Under the pieces are notes generated by a model that was not told where the DNA came from, searched no databases, and saw nothing but the letters and a program-made list of their open reading frames with translations. A DNA stretch of 64,000 nt from Oreohelix idahoensis (Eukaryota; Mollusca; Gastropoda; Stylommatophora; Oreohelicidae), in NCBI GenBank assembly GCA_024509875.1, contig JAMPIV010004918.1:62001-126000 (forward strand), read 5' to 3'. This document shows, piece by piece, positions 12,009 through 21,291 of this stretch (the first letter of the stretch is position 1; every line of letters begins with the position of its first letter). Both the position numbers and the translations under genes were made by a program.

Positions 12009-12376
12009 CATATACGAGTATCTATCTGTCTTCCCCACATGGGCATATACGAGTATCTATCTGTCCTCCCCACATGGGCATATACGAGTATCTATCTGTC
12101 CTCCCCACATGGGCATATACGAGTATCTATCTGTCCTCCCCACATGGGCATATACGAGTATATATCTGTCCTCCCACATGGGCATATATCTATCTGTCCT
12201 CCCCACATGGGCATATATCTATCTGTCCTCCCCACATGGGCATATATCTATCTGTCCTCCCCAGATGGGCATATATCTCTATCTGTCCTCCCCACATGGG
12301 CATATATCTATCTGTCCTCCCCACATGGGCATATATCTATCTGTCCTCCCCACATGGGCATATATCTATCTGTCCG
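12009..12376 (+). repeat. Two-tier minisatellite (35-bp then 29-bp units)
   Basis: Five units of 34-35 bp beginning CATATACGAGTATCTATCTG (12009-12182) are followed by six units of 29-31 bp beginning CATATATCTATCTGTCC (12183-12358) and a partial unit. Short units equal long ones minus 6 bp (CGAGTA). Units abut without spacers. Both lengths leave remainder 2 on division by 3 and no unit carries a stop, so all three plus frames are open across the array. These frames are artefacts. Confidence 0.95.
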
Positions 12377-13365
12377 ATTTTCAATTTGTTGTACAGATGG
12401 CATTTGAGTCTGCTGTCACGAAATATTCGTTCTCTTTTTCTGATCCTCACTTCCCTCCGGCATTGTTACTATTTCATTCCTTTTACGTGCTAATTCTTCC
12501 AGTATTCGTTGCTTTCGCTTTCATAGTTCAAGGTTTTCTTATTCCATCTTGTCTCACCTCTCACCCACCCCTCTCTCCTGGTTATTTTCTCATATGTAAT
12601 GGGCGACGCGTAGCGAAAGGCCGAACTAGCCACATTGACTCTTCGCTGATCGTCCGCTCTAGACGGAGTATGAGCGACATTCCTATTGTTAATCCAGATT
12701 TTCTGTCAGGAAAGATACACGGAACCATGTTGTCGCATGATAAGGTGCTAGTTTGAAAACATGACGTACCCAAATACACGGTCGATCTCACTGGGATGTA
12801 GTAGGATAACAATCGTATTAAAGATTAAGACACGGAAAGTGATGTAACACTTCCAGCAGATTGAATTTGTTGTGATAATCACCGACCAGAAAGTAACATC
12901 TTGGAGAAGATTATAATGTTAGATCTATAAAGTAATGAGTAAGTAAACATGGCAGCTGAAACAGAAGAAGCCAGACCGTATATGTCTACGGAGTTTTAAA
13001 ATGACATAAGAAGGGAAATATCTTTTGTTTTCATGTAGAATTTTCTACATGAAGGTAGTGAAGAGACCACTACCAAAACTTGACACTTGTTTCCAATTCG
13101 TTTGGCGTTTGAGATGCTAAGATAGACTGCTCCTGATGGGACTTTCGCTTATATCCTACAGCGTTGTAAGACTATTTCACTGACTTCCAATTTCGTCTAA
13201 AAGAAATCATAGACAGCTAGAACACGGAATATTAGGACCCAAAATATAGGACAGGCCATAGGACTAGACGTGAATTCTAAGATTAGAAGAGAGTATTCCC
13301 AGAGACATCACTCTGTGCCTTAAGTTCTAGGATCCAACTTCAAGTACACTCAGTTATACATCTGA
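12377..13365 (+). repeat. Dispersed repeat X, copy B, left part
   Basis: Matches copy A (7500-8830) in several blocks, including TTTCGCTTTCATAGTTCAAG near 12508 and CTCTAGACGGAGTATG near 12657. LTR element 1 is inserted in this copy, and the homology to copy A resumes at 22442. No intact frame. Confidence 0.6.
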
Positions 13366-13370
13366 CTCAC
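13366..13370 (+). repeat. Left target-site duplication of LTR element 1
   Basis: CTCAC, repeated directly after the right LTR at 22437-22441. A 5-bp duplication fits an LTR retrotransposon integrase. Confidence 0.9.
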
Positions 13371-14515
13371 TGTTGCTGTCATTTTCGACGGAGTCATCTG
13401 TCAAGTTATTTGCTTATGTTTGTATCATAAGTATAATTGTGTCTTTACCTGCGATGTCAGGTTGATTAGGGGTTGTCTTCCCTTGTTTATTCATTCATTG
13501 TGTTTAACCTTTAGGGTCAGAGGTTGACAGTTCGGCGTAGGCCTATGGGAAGGTTTTTTAAGCGGGAGTGAGATATACTTCCGGGAAGCCGGGAGGTCCT
13601 GTTTTTCTGAAGGGACCAAGAGTCCATTGTTTTTCGGGGAGAATCTTCGAAGTAACTGCTATGGCAGTTTTCCCCAGTGAATCTCTGTGCGTCGGGATGA
13701 CGACAGAATTCCTTGTGTAGTTCTGAGGATTCATTTACCAGGTAATACCGACCTTTATGCATTATTACGCTTTTCGGTGGCAGAACATGTAAAGGATTAC
13801 CTAGGGTGAACAGCAGTTCACGGATCCGCCATTTCAGAACTTATATATTTGTGCTCGAGGTAGCCATCCAAGACTGTTAGTCTTATATTGTCCAGAAATC
13901 CAGTGACGAAGATATATTGTGGGAGCCGCAGATTGGCGGAACTTCTATCTACAATAAGTATTACTGCAGGGTTGATGATAACCTATTTAACAGAAGTACA
14001 CGGCCGACGTTAGGACGAGGCCTGTGCTTCCGGCTATTATACTACAGCCTGATATGTGCAATTGGCAGGGAGTGCCAAGTTGCACCTGTGTGTCAAGGTA
14101 ACTAAGGCATCTGACGCGTTTAGTCAGAGACGCCAAGGGCGACGCTACGAACTGTCATTATTGAAGAACTTTGCTATTGACCATGCACGTCTATTCTGAT
14201 GTGTACCTTTTTGAATGCCAAATGTATACCTATCGATGTCAGGTCAGCATGACCTTGTTACACTGACTGTTCCTGTTGATATTATGTGTGTTCCCGTCAA
14301 TAAATGTCTTGAAACATGCCTGCAGTGTCAAAGCATCCTTGATTACTGCATGTGAGAGTATGGGTTGCAGGATCTACATCTATACGAGCCTAAACACATT
14401 CGCGTCTTCATTCGCACCCACACTCAACTCATCATACGCTCGCACTACACATCTAACAACATGTAAACTGTCTTGGGCCAGTGATCACCTCAACAAGAAA
14501 AAAAAGACAGTTACA
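13371..14515 (+). repeat. 5' LTR of element 1
   Basis: Starts TGTTGCTGTC and ends CAGTTACA, 1145 bp. A polyadenylation signal AATAAA lies at 14299-14304. The start and several internal blocks (GTCAGGTTGATTAGGGG-type, AATAAATG, CCTAAACACATTCGCGT) are shared in diverged form with the solo LTR at 48299-49707. Short open frames inside it on both strands are duplicated in the 3' LTR and are not genes. Confidence 0.95.
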
Positions 14516-14545
14516 TTTCTGGTGGACCAGTTACGTGGGCTCTTA
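14516..14545 (+). promoter_or_regulatory. Putative primer-binding region of element 1
   Basis: Directly after the LTR comes TTTC then TGGTGGACCAG. A PBS usually begins TGG opposite the CCA end of a tRNA. The same TGGTGGAC occurs in element 2 at 56850-56857. I cannot name the tRNA. Confidence 0.45.
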
Positions 14546-15926
14546 TGATACATTTCTTGTCGCCAATGTGGCCTAGAAACTTACATTTCTGATGGACCAG
14601 ATCTGTGGGTTTAAAAAGAACAGAGCGAGCATTTGACATTATTGTTGACATTTATGGATCCAGAAATTTACATTCCTGGTTGGCTGTTACATGTATGATG
14701 TCTCCAGTTTTGTCGAGAAAGTTACAAGAAGGACAAGTACACATTACACTTCTGATCTGTGGGTCTAAGCTACACACGGGACAGCCGTAACACACAGCGC
14801 TAATTCTACACTTGCAAGTTTTGGCTACAACAGGACAGATATAGGTCATCAACGGTTGACACAAATAAACAGTACGAGCATTTATATTATAATGCTACAT
14901 AAAGCATAACAAGACAAGTACTGAAGGGAACTACTAGGCATTTGCTACGTGGACCATAACTGCATAGAAGGCGGGTTCCTATTGTAAACAGTACTGCGGG
15001 TTGTTACACGTTTCATTCAACAACAGACTTTTCTAGGTCAGAGCATTCAAGCTACATTGTTGGAGGTCAAGTGTCTGTAAACAGTACGTGAAATTGTAAA
15101 CATTCAATGTGCAAGCCCTAATTTGAGAAGGTCATAGTAACTTTGGTTCGTGAATACCACTTTATGTTACAGTGGATTTGACGTTCAGTGCGCGTTTGAC
15201 ATTTCGTTTCTGTGTTCGCAAGGAGCAAGAAATTTATTTTAGTTTCAGCTGTGACTGAACTTGTTCTGCAACACATTGAAATTGATTGCTATATGGTTGT
15301 GTCGCTGCTGCTGTTTTTGGTGGATGTTTCTGCGGGTTTTTCGGTTGGTGGGTCTTACGGTAAATATGCCACTTGATCGAGGCTTACTGTAAGCGGTCTG
15401 TAGGTGCAAATTTTCTTAATTTGGAAATTTGCTAGTGACAATTGGTCGCTATTGATGTTAGCTGTGATGTAATTGTACTTAACGTTGTTTTTGTAATATT
15501 TTGTCTGTTTTTCAGTTTTGATTGTCGATTTGTTTTGTTTGTATTCTGTAGGTCTCTCCTTTCTTGTGTATTTCTCTACACATTTTTGGTTAAAACAGTG
15601 TTGCCATTTGTATTGTTTTGTATTTTTGTCTTTGTATTTTTTTTTTGGTTGTACTACATTACTGTCATGCACAGTCTACATACACATACTTGGTCATGTT
15701 TTGATATTATTGATAAGGTAGACTCTTCATATAGAGTTTGTTAAATAATATTATATAAGATATTTATACAAGTTCTTTGATAAAAGACTTGTTATCTACA
15801 AAGATTGAGACAGTAAAATAAAGTGAAGTGAGTATACAAGTCTAGCATTTCAGACTTGTCTCCCATTGAAGTGGGATAAGGTAATTTATTTAATTTTTTT
15901 TCAGGTTTCTGATCTCATTAGACAGA
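14546..15926 (+). other. Long 5' leader of element 1 with a stem-loop before the start codon
   Basis: About 1.4 kb between the LTR and the gag-pol ATG with no credible frame. It contains a repeat of the PBS-like phrase (ACATTTCTGATGGACCAG, about 14583) and a T-rich zone at 15480-15650. A hairpin TCCCA/TGGGA lies at 15861-15876 with loop TTGAAG. A TTTTTTTTCAG tract just before GTTTCTGATC resembles a 3' splice acceptor about 20 nt before the ATG. Confidence 0.6.
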
Positions 15927-18900
15927 ATGTCTACATTGGATTTCTTCATCCAGCAAGGGTTGACCCTTGGTAAGTCTGGTAAAGAATTGGAAGAATATTC
16001 ATCTGCTCAATTCGCCATTGCATTAAAGTCAGAAGAAAAGAAACAAAAAGAGGAAATTAAATTGAAAGCAGAAGCTGAACTAAAGAAGCTAGAAGCTGAG
16101 AATAGAAGATTAGAACTTGAAGAAAGAAGGTATCAAAGAGAGGCTGAGGAGAGAAAAGCTCAAGCTGCTGCTGAGGAGAGGAAAGCTCAAGCTGCAGCTG
16201 ATGAAAGAAAATTCCAGATGGAAATGGAAGACAAAAAACTTCAAGCTGCTGCAGAGGAAAAAAAACTTCAAGCTGCTGCAGAGGAAAAAAAACTTCAAGC
16301 TGCTGCTGAGGCTGAAATTAGAAAAATGGAACATGAGGAAAGAAAACAGAAGATGGAACTTGATGAAAAACTCGCAATTTTGGAGTTAGAGAAATTGAAA
16401 TTGGCGAGTACGGGTGCTCAGCAAACAACTTCGAGTACGACAAAGGAGTTTGTTAGTAGGATTAAATTGCCTCATTTCAATCCTTTAAAGGATGACGTAG
16501 CAGATTATCTAGATAGATTCCAATTTTTGTGCGATACGCATAACATAAAAAAGGAAAAATATGTTGAACAACTGATGCCATTTTTTACAGGTGACACAGT
16601 GACTACTCTTATGACAATAGACGAACATGAGAGGACTAATTATGATGTTGTCAGGGCAGCATTACTAAAGAAATACCAATTAAAACAAGAAGACTATCGT
16701 CTTCGTTTTAGGACAATGTTGCCAGAAAATGGAGTAGATTTCTCTGATTTTGTTACAAAGATACGTCGTACATTTACACGATGGGTTGAGTTGTCTCAGA
16801 TTGAGAAAACATATGAAGGTCTAATGGACTTATTATTGCGAGATAAGGTTTTGTCATCTGTTAATGATTCTTTTCTTGCATTCCTTCATGAGCGTAAGCC
16901 TAAAAACTTAAAAGAAATGGAGGAATACTGTTGTCAGTATGCCACAGCACATCCCCATGCTACAGTTAGCAATTCTAAAGTGAAAGAAGGGTTGCCAGCT
17001 GCTTCGGCAACACCATATGGCCCTAATTTCAGAAAAAAATTTCAGGGTGCTCAACAAAATTGGAATAGGGGAAGTAATCAAAATTACACTCAGAAGCGGA
17101 GTAATCCAACACATGATGGTTCTTCGTCTATGCAGTGGAGACAAGATGGTAGTTCTCGTAATTTTAGTGGTAATAATTTGAGACACTTTCGTAAAGGCTA
17201 TCCAAATAATAACTATTCAAATTTTCGAGGTAATCATTCTCGACGTCAAGATTATGACGATGGTGAATTTAGAAACCGGGATTCAAACCGGAATGATGAT
17301 TACAATAGGCAATATGATAACAATTACAGGGGAAATGATAGTCGAAATAATTACAGGGGAAATGATAATCGAGGTAGACCTAGGTTTAACAAAAAAAGAC
17401 CTTACCAACAGGCAAACTCTGCGCAACAAGAGTTTGATGGAGCCTGTAATACAGTAAATGATAGTGGTAACTCTAGGGCTATCACTGGTTGTGCTTTTGA
17501 TTTTGGGAGAGCAACTGAATGCCCCCAATGCTTAACATTGTTTGACTCATCAACTGTATCTACGCTAAGTTGTGGTCACCCTCTTCCTGCTCTACCTGCT
17601 ACAGTTGCGCATGATGGGAGAGGATCTCTCATCTTACATAAAGGTCTAATAAATGATAGGCTAGTCTCAGTACTTTTCGATTCGGGATGTACTACCGTCG
17701 GGGTTAAGGAGTCTCTGATAGATCCTTGCTGTGCCACTGGAAAAACAATCAAATGTGTTACATTTGGTGGTACTATGGAAAGCTATCCTACTGCTATTAT
17801 TAGGATTGACACTCCTTTCTTCACAGGAGATGTCCATGCATGTCTTCTTCCTAATCCTATTGCGGATCTTATAATCGGTCGTATTCATGGGGTTAAGGAA
17901 TGCACCCCGCAACAAATTTCTAGTTGGGAAGAAAAAAACATTCAAACGGTCAATGCAGTGGTGACAAGAGCTCAAGCTCTTAATCCCCCAACTTCATCTG
18001 ATAATAGTAATGAAGTTGATAGCCAAGACGAGCACTTGGTGATTTCCCATGACTCGTTTGTTAAACGTCAAGAAGAGGATCCTTCTTTGAAGAAATACTT
18101 CCTTCTTGCAAAGAAAGGGGATCCCAATCAAAATACGAATCACAAATCGTATATCACTATGAAGAATGGTATATTGGTACGAATGGTACAACACTCGGAC
18201 AAGTCTATGCACTCGCAAATTCTTGTGCCTAAGTGTATGAGAGCCTTAATTCTTCGGCATGCACACGATTCTCAGTGTGCGGGACACATGGGTTTTTCCA
18301 GAACTAAAACTAGAGTCCTTGCGTCATTCTTTTGGCCATTCGTGAATAAAGACATCCGAATTTATTGCCGATCTTGCAAAATTTGTCAAGAGGTCAAGTC
18401 TAGGGGTCCGAGACATGCTGCTCCTATTCAGGCTGCAGATATTCCGATTCGGCCGTTTCAGAAAATGGCTATAGACATCATTGGTCCGTTCAAAATTAAG
18501 TCAGCCAGAGGACACCAATTTATCCTCACTTGCGTGGACATGTGCACGCGTTGGCCAGAGGCTATTCCTCTGAAGAGCATATCAACTGTCGATATCGCTG
18601 ATGCTCTTTGGCTCGTATTTTCTCGTCTGGGATTCCCCGGAGAAATACTGTCGGATCACGGCACTCAGTTAATTTCGGACGTTATGTCTCAGGTAATGGC
18701 TACGCTAGACATTAAAAGGTCTCTCAGTAGTATTTATCATCCAATGTCCAATGGATTGGTAGAACGTCTTAACAGGACACTAAAGAACTTACTTGGCAAG
18801 ATAACGGAGGATCATCCTGAAGATTGGGACAGGGTTTTACCTGCAGTCCTCTTTGCCTATAGAGAGGTTCCCAACGAGCATACAGGGTTTTCTCCTTTCG

Positions 18901-20858
18901 AACTTGTCTTTGGCGCGCAACCGCGCGGGCCAATGTCCTTGTTACACGATTTGATAACTTCCGATAATATTGACGATGATACACAATCGTCATATGAATA
19001 TGTTATAGCTCTTAGAGAAAAGATTATCGAATCGTGCAGGTTAGCAACTTCATCTTCCGAATTTGCGAAAGAAAAAGCTAGGCGATTTGCTAATAAGAAA
19101 AGACGCCTACGTCAACTTTGTCCTGGAGACAAAGCATATGTCTTACTGCCCTCAAGAGAGAATAGACTTCTCATTTCTTGGAAGGGTCCATACACTATAG
19201 TCTCGAAAATTTCTGATGTCGACTATATTGTCGATGTGGATAGAAGGCATAAAACCTTCCATATAAATATGCTAACAGAGTTTATTGAACGTCCAGACTA
19301 TTTACAGCCTATTTTCCAGGCGACGGACGACTCTCCAGTTCAACATGGTCACATCTCATCCCTGTCCGTAATACAGGATGAGGAAACTATTTTTTCTGAC
19401 GTGAACTTACCTCTTCCTGCGATTCCACTTACTTCAACGGAATCGTGGAGAGACGTTACAGTCTCTTCCAACTTGTCTTTTGTGGAACAACGTCAAGTAT
19501 CCTCTACGTTACAATCATATCAGGATGTCCTTACCGACATTCCTGGACACACAGATGTCATAGAACATGACATCATACTTACTGATCGTAATCCGATCAG
19601 AGTAAGACCATACCCAATACCTATTCATTTTCAAGCACAAGTCGAGAAAGAATTGGATGAAATGATTCAACTACAAATAATTGAACCATCCACTTCAGCT
19701 TATTCTTCGTCGATAGTTATTGTTCGAAAGAAAGACAATAACATACGTCTTTGCGTTGATTATCGCAAATTAAATCAAGTTACGAAGTTCGATGCTGAAC
19801 CTATGCCGTTATTAGATGATCTACTTATTAGACTTTCTAAAGCTAAATTCTTTACTAAACTAGACTTGTCGAAAGGTTATTGGCAAGTCCCATTGACGGA
19901 ACACGCCAAACCTCTCACTGCTTTTTCGACACCTAGGGGTCTGTTTCAATGGAATTTTATGCCTTTCGGGCTTATGAACGCCCCAGCGACTTTCGTGCGC
20001 ATGATGCGACGAATTCTATCAGATCGTGCAGATGTCATTGCATATTTAGACGACATCTGTCTTTTCAGCGATACTTGGGAAGAACACTATGTGGGTCTGA
20101 AGGAATTGCTATCTACTCTACGTGAGCATAGTTTGACTGCTAAACCCTCTAAAGCTTTTGTTGGGTTTAGTGAAATTTCCTTCCTAGGTCATCGAGTTGG
20201 TCATGGTCTGTTGAAGACAGAGGACCAAAACATTTCAAAGATATTAAATATCTCGGTTCCGAAGACAAAAAAGCAAGTGCGTAGTCTCTTGGGATTGATA
20301 CAATTCTATGGAAGATTCATTGAGAATCTGTCCTCCATTATGGCACCACTTTCAACGTTATTGAAAAAAGGTTCTCCTAATATGGTGCGTTGGTCCCAAG
20401 AATGCCAATCTTCATTGGATCAGGTTAAGAATTTGTTCTCATCTCATCCTATCTTAAGACTACCGACGATTGATAAGACTTTTGTCCTTCGTAGTGATGC
20501 CTCTTCCACTGGCATTGGAGCGGCACTAATGCAGGAATATTCAGGAACTCTGCATCCTGTAATGTATATTTCTAGGAAGCTGAATGCGGCAGAAAGGAAT
20601 TACTCGGTTTTGGACCGTGAATTGTTGGCTATGGTTTGGTCCATTCTTAAGCTACAAAGGTTCCTTCTGGGCGCGCATTTCTTTATGGAAACCGACCAAA
20701 AAGCTCTTACGGCTATGCAAAGTAAGGATTTGAAGAGCTCGAGATCTACTCGTTATGCTATTGCTCTTCAGCCTTTCCATTTCACGGTGCGAGCTATCCG
20801 TGGTTCGGATAATGTGATGGCGGACATATTGTCTAGATGCCCACATGATTCCAGTTAA
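15927..20858 (+). CDS. Gag-Pol polyprotein of element 1 (Gag-PR-IN-RT-RNase H), intact
   Basis: 1643 codons in one frame, so Gag and Pol are made as a single polyprotein. Residues 35-160 are a Lys/Glu/Ala coiled coil with repeated EEKKLQAAA units. Residues 180-345 are a capsid-like Gag region. Residues 360-495 are an Arg/Gly/Asn/Tyr-rich disordered linker. C532-x2-C535-x13-C549-x-H551 is a possible zinc site in place of a CCHC knuckle. The protease DSG is at 585-587. The integrase zinc site is H780, H787, C817, C820. The integrase DDE residues are D850, D910, E946 (spacing D-x35-E), followed by a GPY/F-like segment near 1086. The RT has D1313 and YLDD at 1373-1376. RNase H begins around D1524. 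All catalytic residues are present. The start was chosen because MSTLD is shared with element 2 and follows a conserved leader (ATTAGACA). Confidence 0.95.
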   Translation: MSTLDFFIQQGLTLGKSGKELEEYSSAQFAIALKSEEKKQKEEIKLKAEAELKKLEAENRRLELEERRYQREAEERKAQAAAEERKAQAAADERKFQMEMEDKKLQAAAEEKKLQAAAEEKKLQAAAEAEIRKMEHEERKQKMELDEKLAILELEKLKLASTGAQQTTSSTTKEFVSRIKLPHFNPLKDDVADYLDRFQFLCDTHNIKKEKYVEQLMPFFTGDTVTTLMTIDEHERTNYDVVRAALLKKYQLKQEDYRLRFRTMLPENGVDFSDFVTKIRRTFTRWVELSQIEKTYEGLMDLLLRDKVLSSVNDSFLAFLHERKPKNLKEMEEYCCQYATAHPHATVSNSKVKEGLPAASATPYGPNFRKKFQGAQQNWNRGSNQNYTQKRSNPTHDGSSSMQWRQDGSSRNFSGNNLRHFRKGYPNNNYSNFRGNHSRRQDYDDGEFRNRDSNRNDDYNRQYDNNYRGNDSRNNYRGNDNRGRPRFNKKRPYQQANSAQQEFDGACNTVNDSGNSRAITGCAFDFGRATECPQCLTLFDSSTVSTLSCGHPLPALPATVAHDGRGSLILHKGLINDRLVSVLFDSGCTTVGVKESLIDPCCATGKTIKCVTFGGTMESYPTAIIRIDTPFFTGDVHACLLPNPIADLIIGRIHGVKECTPQQISSWEEKNIQTVNAVVTRAQALNPPTSSDNSNEVDSQDEHLVISHDSFVKRQEEDPSLKKYFLLAKKGDPNQNTNHKSYITMKNGILVRMVQHSDKSMHSQILVPKCMRALILRHAHDSQCAGHMGFSRTKTRVLASFFWPFVNKDIRIYCRSCKICQEVKSRGPRHAAPIQAADIPIRPFQKMAIDIIGPFKIKSARGHQFILTCVDMCTRWPEAIPLKSISTVDIADALWLVFSRLGFPGEILSDHGTQLISDVMSQVMATLDIKRSLSSIYHPMSNGLVERLNRTLKNLLGKITEDHPEDWDRVLPAVLFAYREVPNEHTGFSPFELVFGAQPRGPMSLLHDLITSDNIDDDTQSSYEYVIALREKIIESCRLATSSSEFAKEKARRFANKKRRLRQLCPGDKAYVLLPSRENRLLISWKGPYTIVSKISDVDYIVDVDRRHKTFHINMLTEFIERPDYLQPIFQATDDSPVQHGHISSLSVIQDEETIFSDVNLPLPAIPLTSTESWRDVTVSSNLSFVEQRQVSSTLQSYQDVLTDIPGHTDVIEHDIILTDRNPIRVRPYPIPIHFQAQVEKELDEMIQLQIIEPSTSAYSSSIVIVRKKDNNIRLCVDYRKLNQVTKFDAEPMPLLDDLLIRLSKAKFFTKLDLSKGYWQVPLTEHAKPLTAFSTPRGLFQWNFMPFGLMNAPATFVRMMRRILSDRADVIAYLDDICLFSDTWEEHYVGLKELLSTLREHSLTAKPSKAFVGFSEISFLGHRVGHGLLKTEDQNISKILNISVPKTKKQVRSLLGLIQFYGRFIENLSSIMAPLSTLLKKGSPNMVRWSQECQSSLDQVKNLFSSHPILRLPTIDKTFVLRSDASSTGIGAALMQEYSGTLHPVMYISRKLNAAERNYSVLDRELLAMVWSILKLQRFLLGAHFFMETDQKALTAMQSKDLKSSRSTRYAIALQPFHFTVRAIRGSDNVMADILSRCPHDSS

Positions 20859-21275
20859 ATCTTGTGTCCTAGTTTTTCCTGATATATTTTCAGACTTAGG
20901 TCTGTCCTTAATATCATAATATGTTGTAATACAAATGTATTTGGATGATGTTTAGATAATTTAACAAATTTCATTTTGTCCATCCATCAGTGATATGTTG
21001 CTAAAATAGCATTGACATTTGTATATTGCTATGATTATATTATTTAGTAATGTTTGATATATGATTGGTATTGCCAGCAACTTAGGTTTCTTGAATGGTA
21101 TCCCTTAGTTTGTTTGGCTTAAAGGAAATATTTTCTCCTATGTTGGGAGATGATTTGTACCCTCTTCTATTGTACCTGATATTAGGTTCATTGTTTGCAT
21201 GAGCACAGAAGTGATACTGGTGCTATCTTGCTCATGAACATATTAAAAAAAAAAAAATTGCATTTTTTTTTTTAC
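20859..21275 (+). other. 3' untranslated region of element 1
   Basis: About 420 bp of AT-rich non-coding DNA between the gag-pol stop and the polypurine tract. There is no envelope or additional frame. Confidence 0.8.
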
Positions 21276-21291
21276 AGGGGGGTGGTAGTAA
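21276..21291 (+). promoter_or_regulatory. Polypurine tract of element 1
   Basis: AGGGGGGTGGTAGTAA directly abuts the 3' LTR start TGTTGCTG. A G-rich tract at this position primes plus-strand DNA synthesis in LTR elements. Confidence 0.8.

Noticed and set aside
12009..12376. Regularly spaced repeat resembling a CRISPR array
   Set aside because: Units are directly adjacent, with no unique spacers, and the sequence is eukaryotic.
11775..12756. Three long plus-strand open frames (up to 294 codons) with repeated HMGIY-type peptides
   Set aside because: Produced by the stop-free minisatellite units. All three frames are open and the flanks have no coding signal.
13517..14105. Short open frames repeated at 21438-22026, resembling a duplicated small gene
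   Set aside because: They lie in the two LTR copies of element 1. The duplication is the LTR itself.
15442..15744. A 100-codon hydrophobic open frame in the leader of element 1 (and 57492-57830 in element 2)
   Set aside because: It comes from a T-rich tract, is not conserved in sequence between the two elements, and has no motif.
15927..20858. Classification as Ty1/copia because integrase precedes RT
   Set aside because: The RT (YLDD, NFMPFGLMNAPATF), RNase H, D-x35-E integrase and GPY-like segment are Gypsy-type. The order matches Gmr1-like elements.
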